The translations under genes were made by a program, and so were the position numbers. From Clostridia bacterium (GTDB lineage: Bacteria; Bacillota_A; Clostridia; Oscillospirales; CAG-272), in NCBI GenBank assembly GCA_017552165.1, contig JAFZCF010000197.1:1-6577 (forward strand): a stretch of DNA of 6,577 nucleotides, in the 5' to 3' direction. Of this stretch, positions 5,915 through 6,577 are shown in pieces (within the stretch, counting starts at the first letter, position 1; every line of letters begins with the position of its first letter). The notes below the pieces were generated by a model. The model ran no database searches. It saw nothing but the letters and a program-made list of their open reading frames with translations, and was not told where the DNA came from.

Positions 5915-6577
5915 TCACTCACACTCCTTCATACGGCAGACGGTCCGGACGATCTGCTCGACCGTCGGGATCATTCCGCCCGCTCTGTTGCAGAGGCAGA
6001 CCGGTCTCCGGCAGCCCTCGGCAAGCTCGATATCCTCGATCATCTGTCCCATCGAAAGCTCGACCGAAACGAACGCCTTCACCTTTTCGGAGAGCCGCGC
6101 AATCGGCTCTTTCGGGAAGGGCCAGACGGTTATCGGCCTCACGAGGCCGGCCTTTATGCCGAGGCCTCTCAGCTCCTGCACCGCCTTTTTCGAGACTCTC
6201 GACGCGATACCGAAGGCGACTAGGCAGTAGTCGGCGTCATCCGTCATATACTCTTCGAATCTCGCCTCGTTCTTCTCGATCTCGGCATAGCGCTGATATC
6301 TTTCGAAATTGTATTTTTCAAGCTCCTCGGGGACGAGGAAAAGAGAATTGACGATATTGTGCTTTCTCTTCATTTCCGTACCCGTGACCGCCCAGGGCTT
6401 TTCGGTAACGTTGACGTGCTCCTCCGGAAGGGAGACGGGCTCCATCATCTGGCCCATCGTCCCGTCGGCGAGAAGCATCGACGGCATGCGGTATTTGTCC
6501 GCAAGGTCGAAAGCGAGGGACGTCAGATCCGCCATTTCCTGCACGGACGAGGGTGTCAGGACGATGAGATGATAGTC
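5915..6577 (-). CDS. vorB: 2-oxoacid:ferredoxin oxidoreductase, alpha subunit (partial, C-terminal part)
   Basis: The window holds the last 220 residues of the alpha subunit, which with beta forms the thiamine-dependent catalytic core. The frame is open through the right edge. It contains [20 protein letters not shown] (residues 8-27 of the fragment), [14 protein letters not shown] (35-48), [10 protein letters not shown] (70-79), [12 protein letters not shown] (144-155), [13 protein letters not shown] (171-183) and GGMIPT (200-205). This pattern is that of the roughly 350-residue alpha subunits annotated in Clostridia as 3-methyl-2-oxobutanoate dehydrogenase subunit VorB, also called korA. 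The symbol reflects that family name, not a proven substrate. A GTG at 6544 is only an internal valine codon, because the conserved sequence continues upstream to the edge. About 130 residues are missing. The genes before it in such operons usually include a small 2x4Fe-4S ferredoxin-like delta subunit, which would lie outside the window. Confidence 0.92.
   Translation of the reverse strand, partial: DYHLIVLTPSSVQEMADLTSLAFDLADKYRMPSMLLADGTMGQMMEPVSLPEEHVNVTEKPWAVTGTEMKRKHNIVNSLFLVPEELEKYNFERYQRYAEIEKNEARFEEYMTDDADYCLVAFGIASRVSKKAVQELRGLGIKAGLVRPITVWPFPKEPIARLSEKVKAFVSVELSMGQMIEDIELAEGCRRPVCLCNRAGGMIPTVEQIVRTVCRMKECE
5924..5929 (-). promoter_or_regulatory. Ribosome binding site deciding the beta-subunit start
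   Basis: AAGGAG is encoded within the final codons of the alpha gene. It lies 10 bases before the ATG at 5913 but only one base before the in-frame GTG at 5922, so it selects the ATG. Confidence 0.7.

Noticed and set aside
5113..6351. A 412-codon open frame on the plus strand opposite the alpha and beta oxidoreductase genes
   Set aside because: It is antisense to clearly conserved genes, its product is rich in Arg and Ser with no recognisable motif, and GC-rich codon bias commonly leaves such antisense frames open.
1..6577. CRISPR arrays, tRNA or rRNA genes, insertion sequences, direct or inverted repeats, phage or defence genes
   Set aside because: Nothing of these kinds is visible; the whole window is accounted for by conserved metabolic genes with uniform codon use.

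Overview
The window is one solid block of minus-strand genes, read from the right edge to the left. It holds the last three genes of a ferredoxin-dependent 2-oxoacid oxidoreductase (alpha subunit cut by the right edge, then beta and gamma), followed by a methionine-biosynthesis set: O-acetylhomoserine sulfhydrylase (metY), homoserine O-acyltransferase (metA), methylenetetrahydrofolate reductase (metF), a stand-alone AdoMet-binding activation domain for cobalamin-dependent methionine synthase, and the N-terminal third of methionine synthase itself (metH, cut by the left edge).

The organism looks like an anaerobic, GC-rich member of the Clostridia, probably an uncultured gut or sediment lineage. 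The grounds are an oxygen-sensitive ferredoxin-type oxidoreductase with the alpha-beta-gamma order and motifs common in Clostridia, methionine synthase split so that its reactivation domain is a separate gene beside metF and metH, direct sulfhydrylation instead of transsulfuration, and strong AGGAG-type ribosome binding sites. Codon use is strongly GC-biased and looks the same in all genes, so nothing suggests recent transfer of part of the block. The taxonomic placement is inference.

Layout: 6577-5915 oxidoreductase alpha (partial); 5913-5176 beta; 5171-4635 gamma; 4633-3356 metY; 3318-2401 metA; 2404-1535 metF; 1538-942 activation-domain protein; 949-1 metH (partial). Junctions are 1, 4, 1 and 37 bases, then overlaps of 4, 4 and 8 bases. 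No promoter, terminator, riboswitch, tRNA, repeat or mobile element is visible, and no stretch longer than 37 bases lacks a gene. The block therefore reads as a single transcription unit whose promoter lies beyond the right edge.

Together the met genes form a complete route from homoserine: MetA acylates it (residue Glu111 predicts acetyl-CoA as donor), MetY replaces the acetyl group with sulfide to give homocysteine, MetF makes methyl-tetrahydrofolate, and MetH with its separate activation protein transfers the methyl group to give methionine. The oxidoreductase upstream would make acyl-CoA, CO2 and reduced ferredoxin. Its link to methionine synthesis is the least explained part of the window. 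A second point of interest is the start of the activation-domain gene, where the only good ribosome binding site points to a GTG that is one base out of frame.
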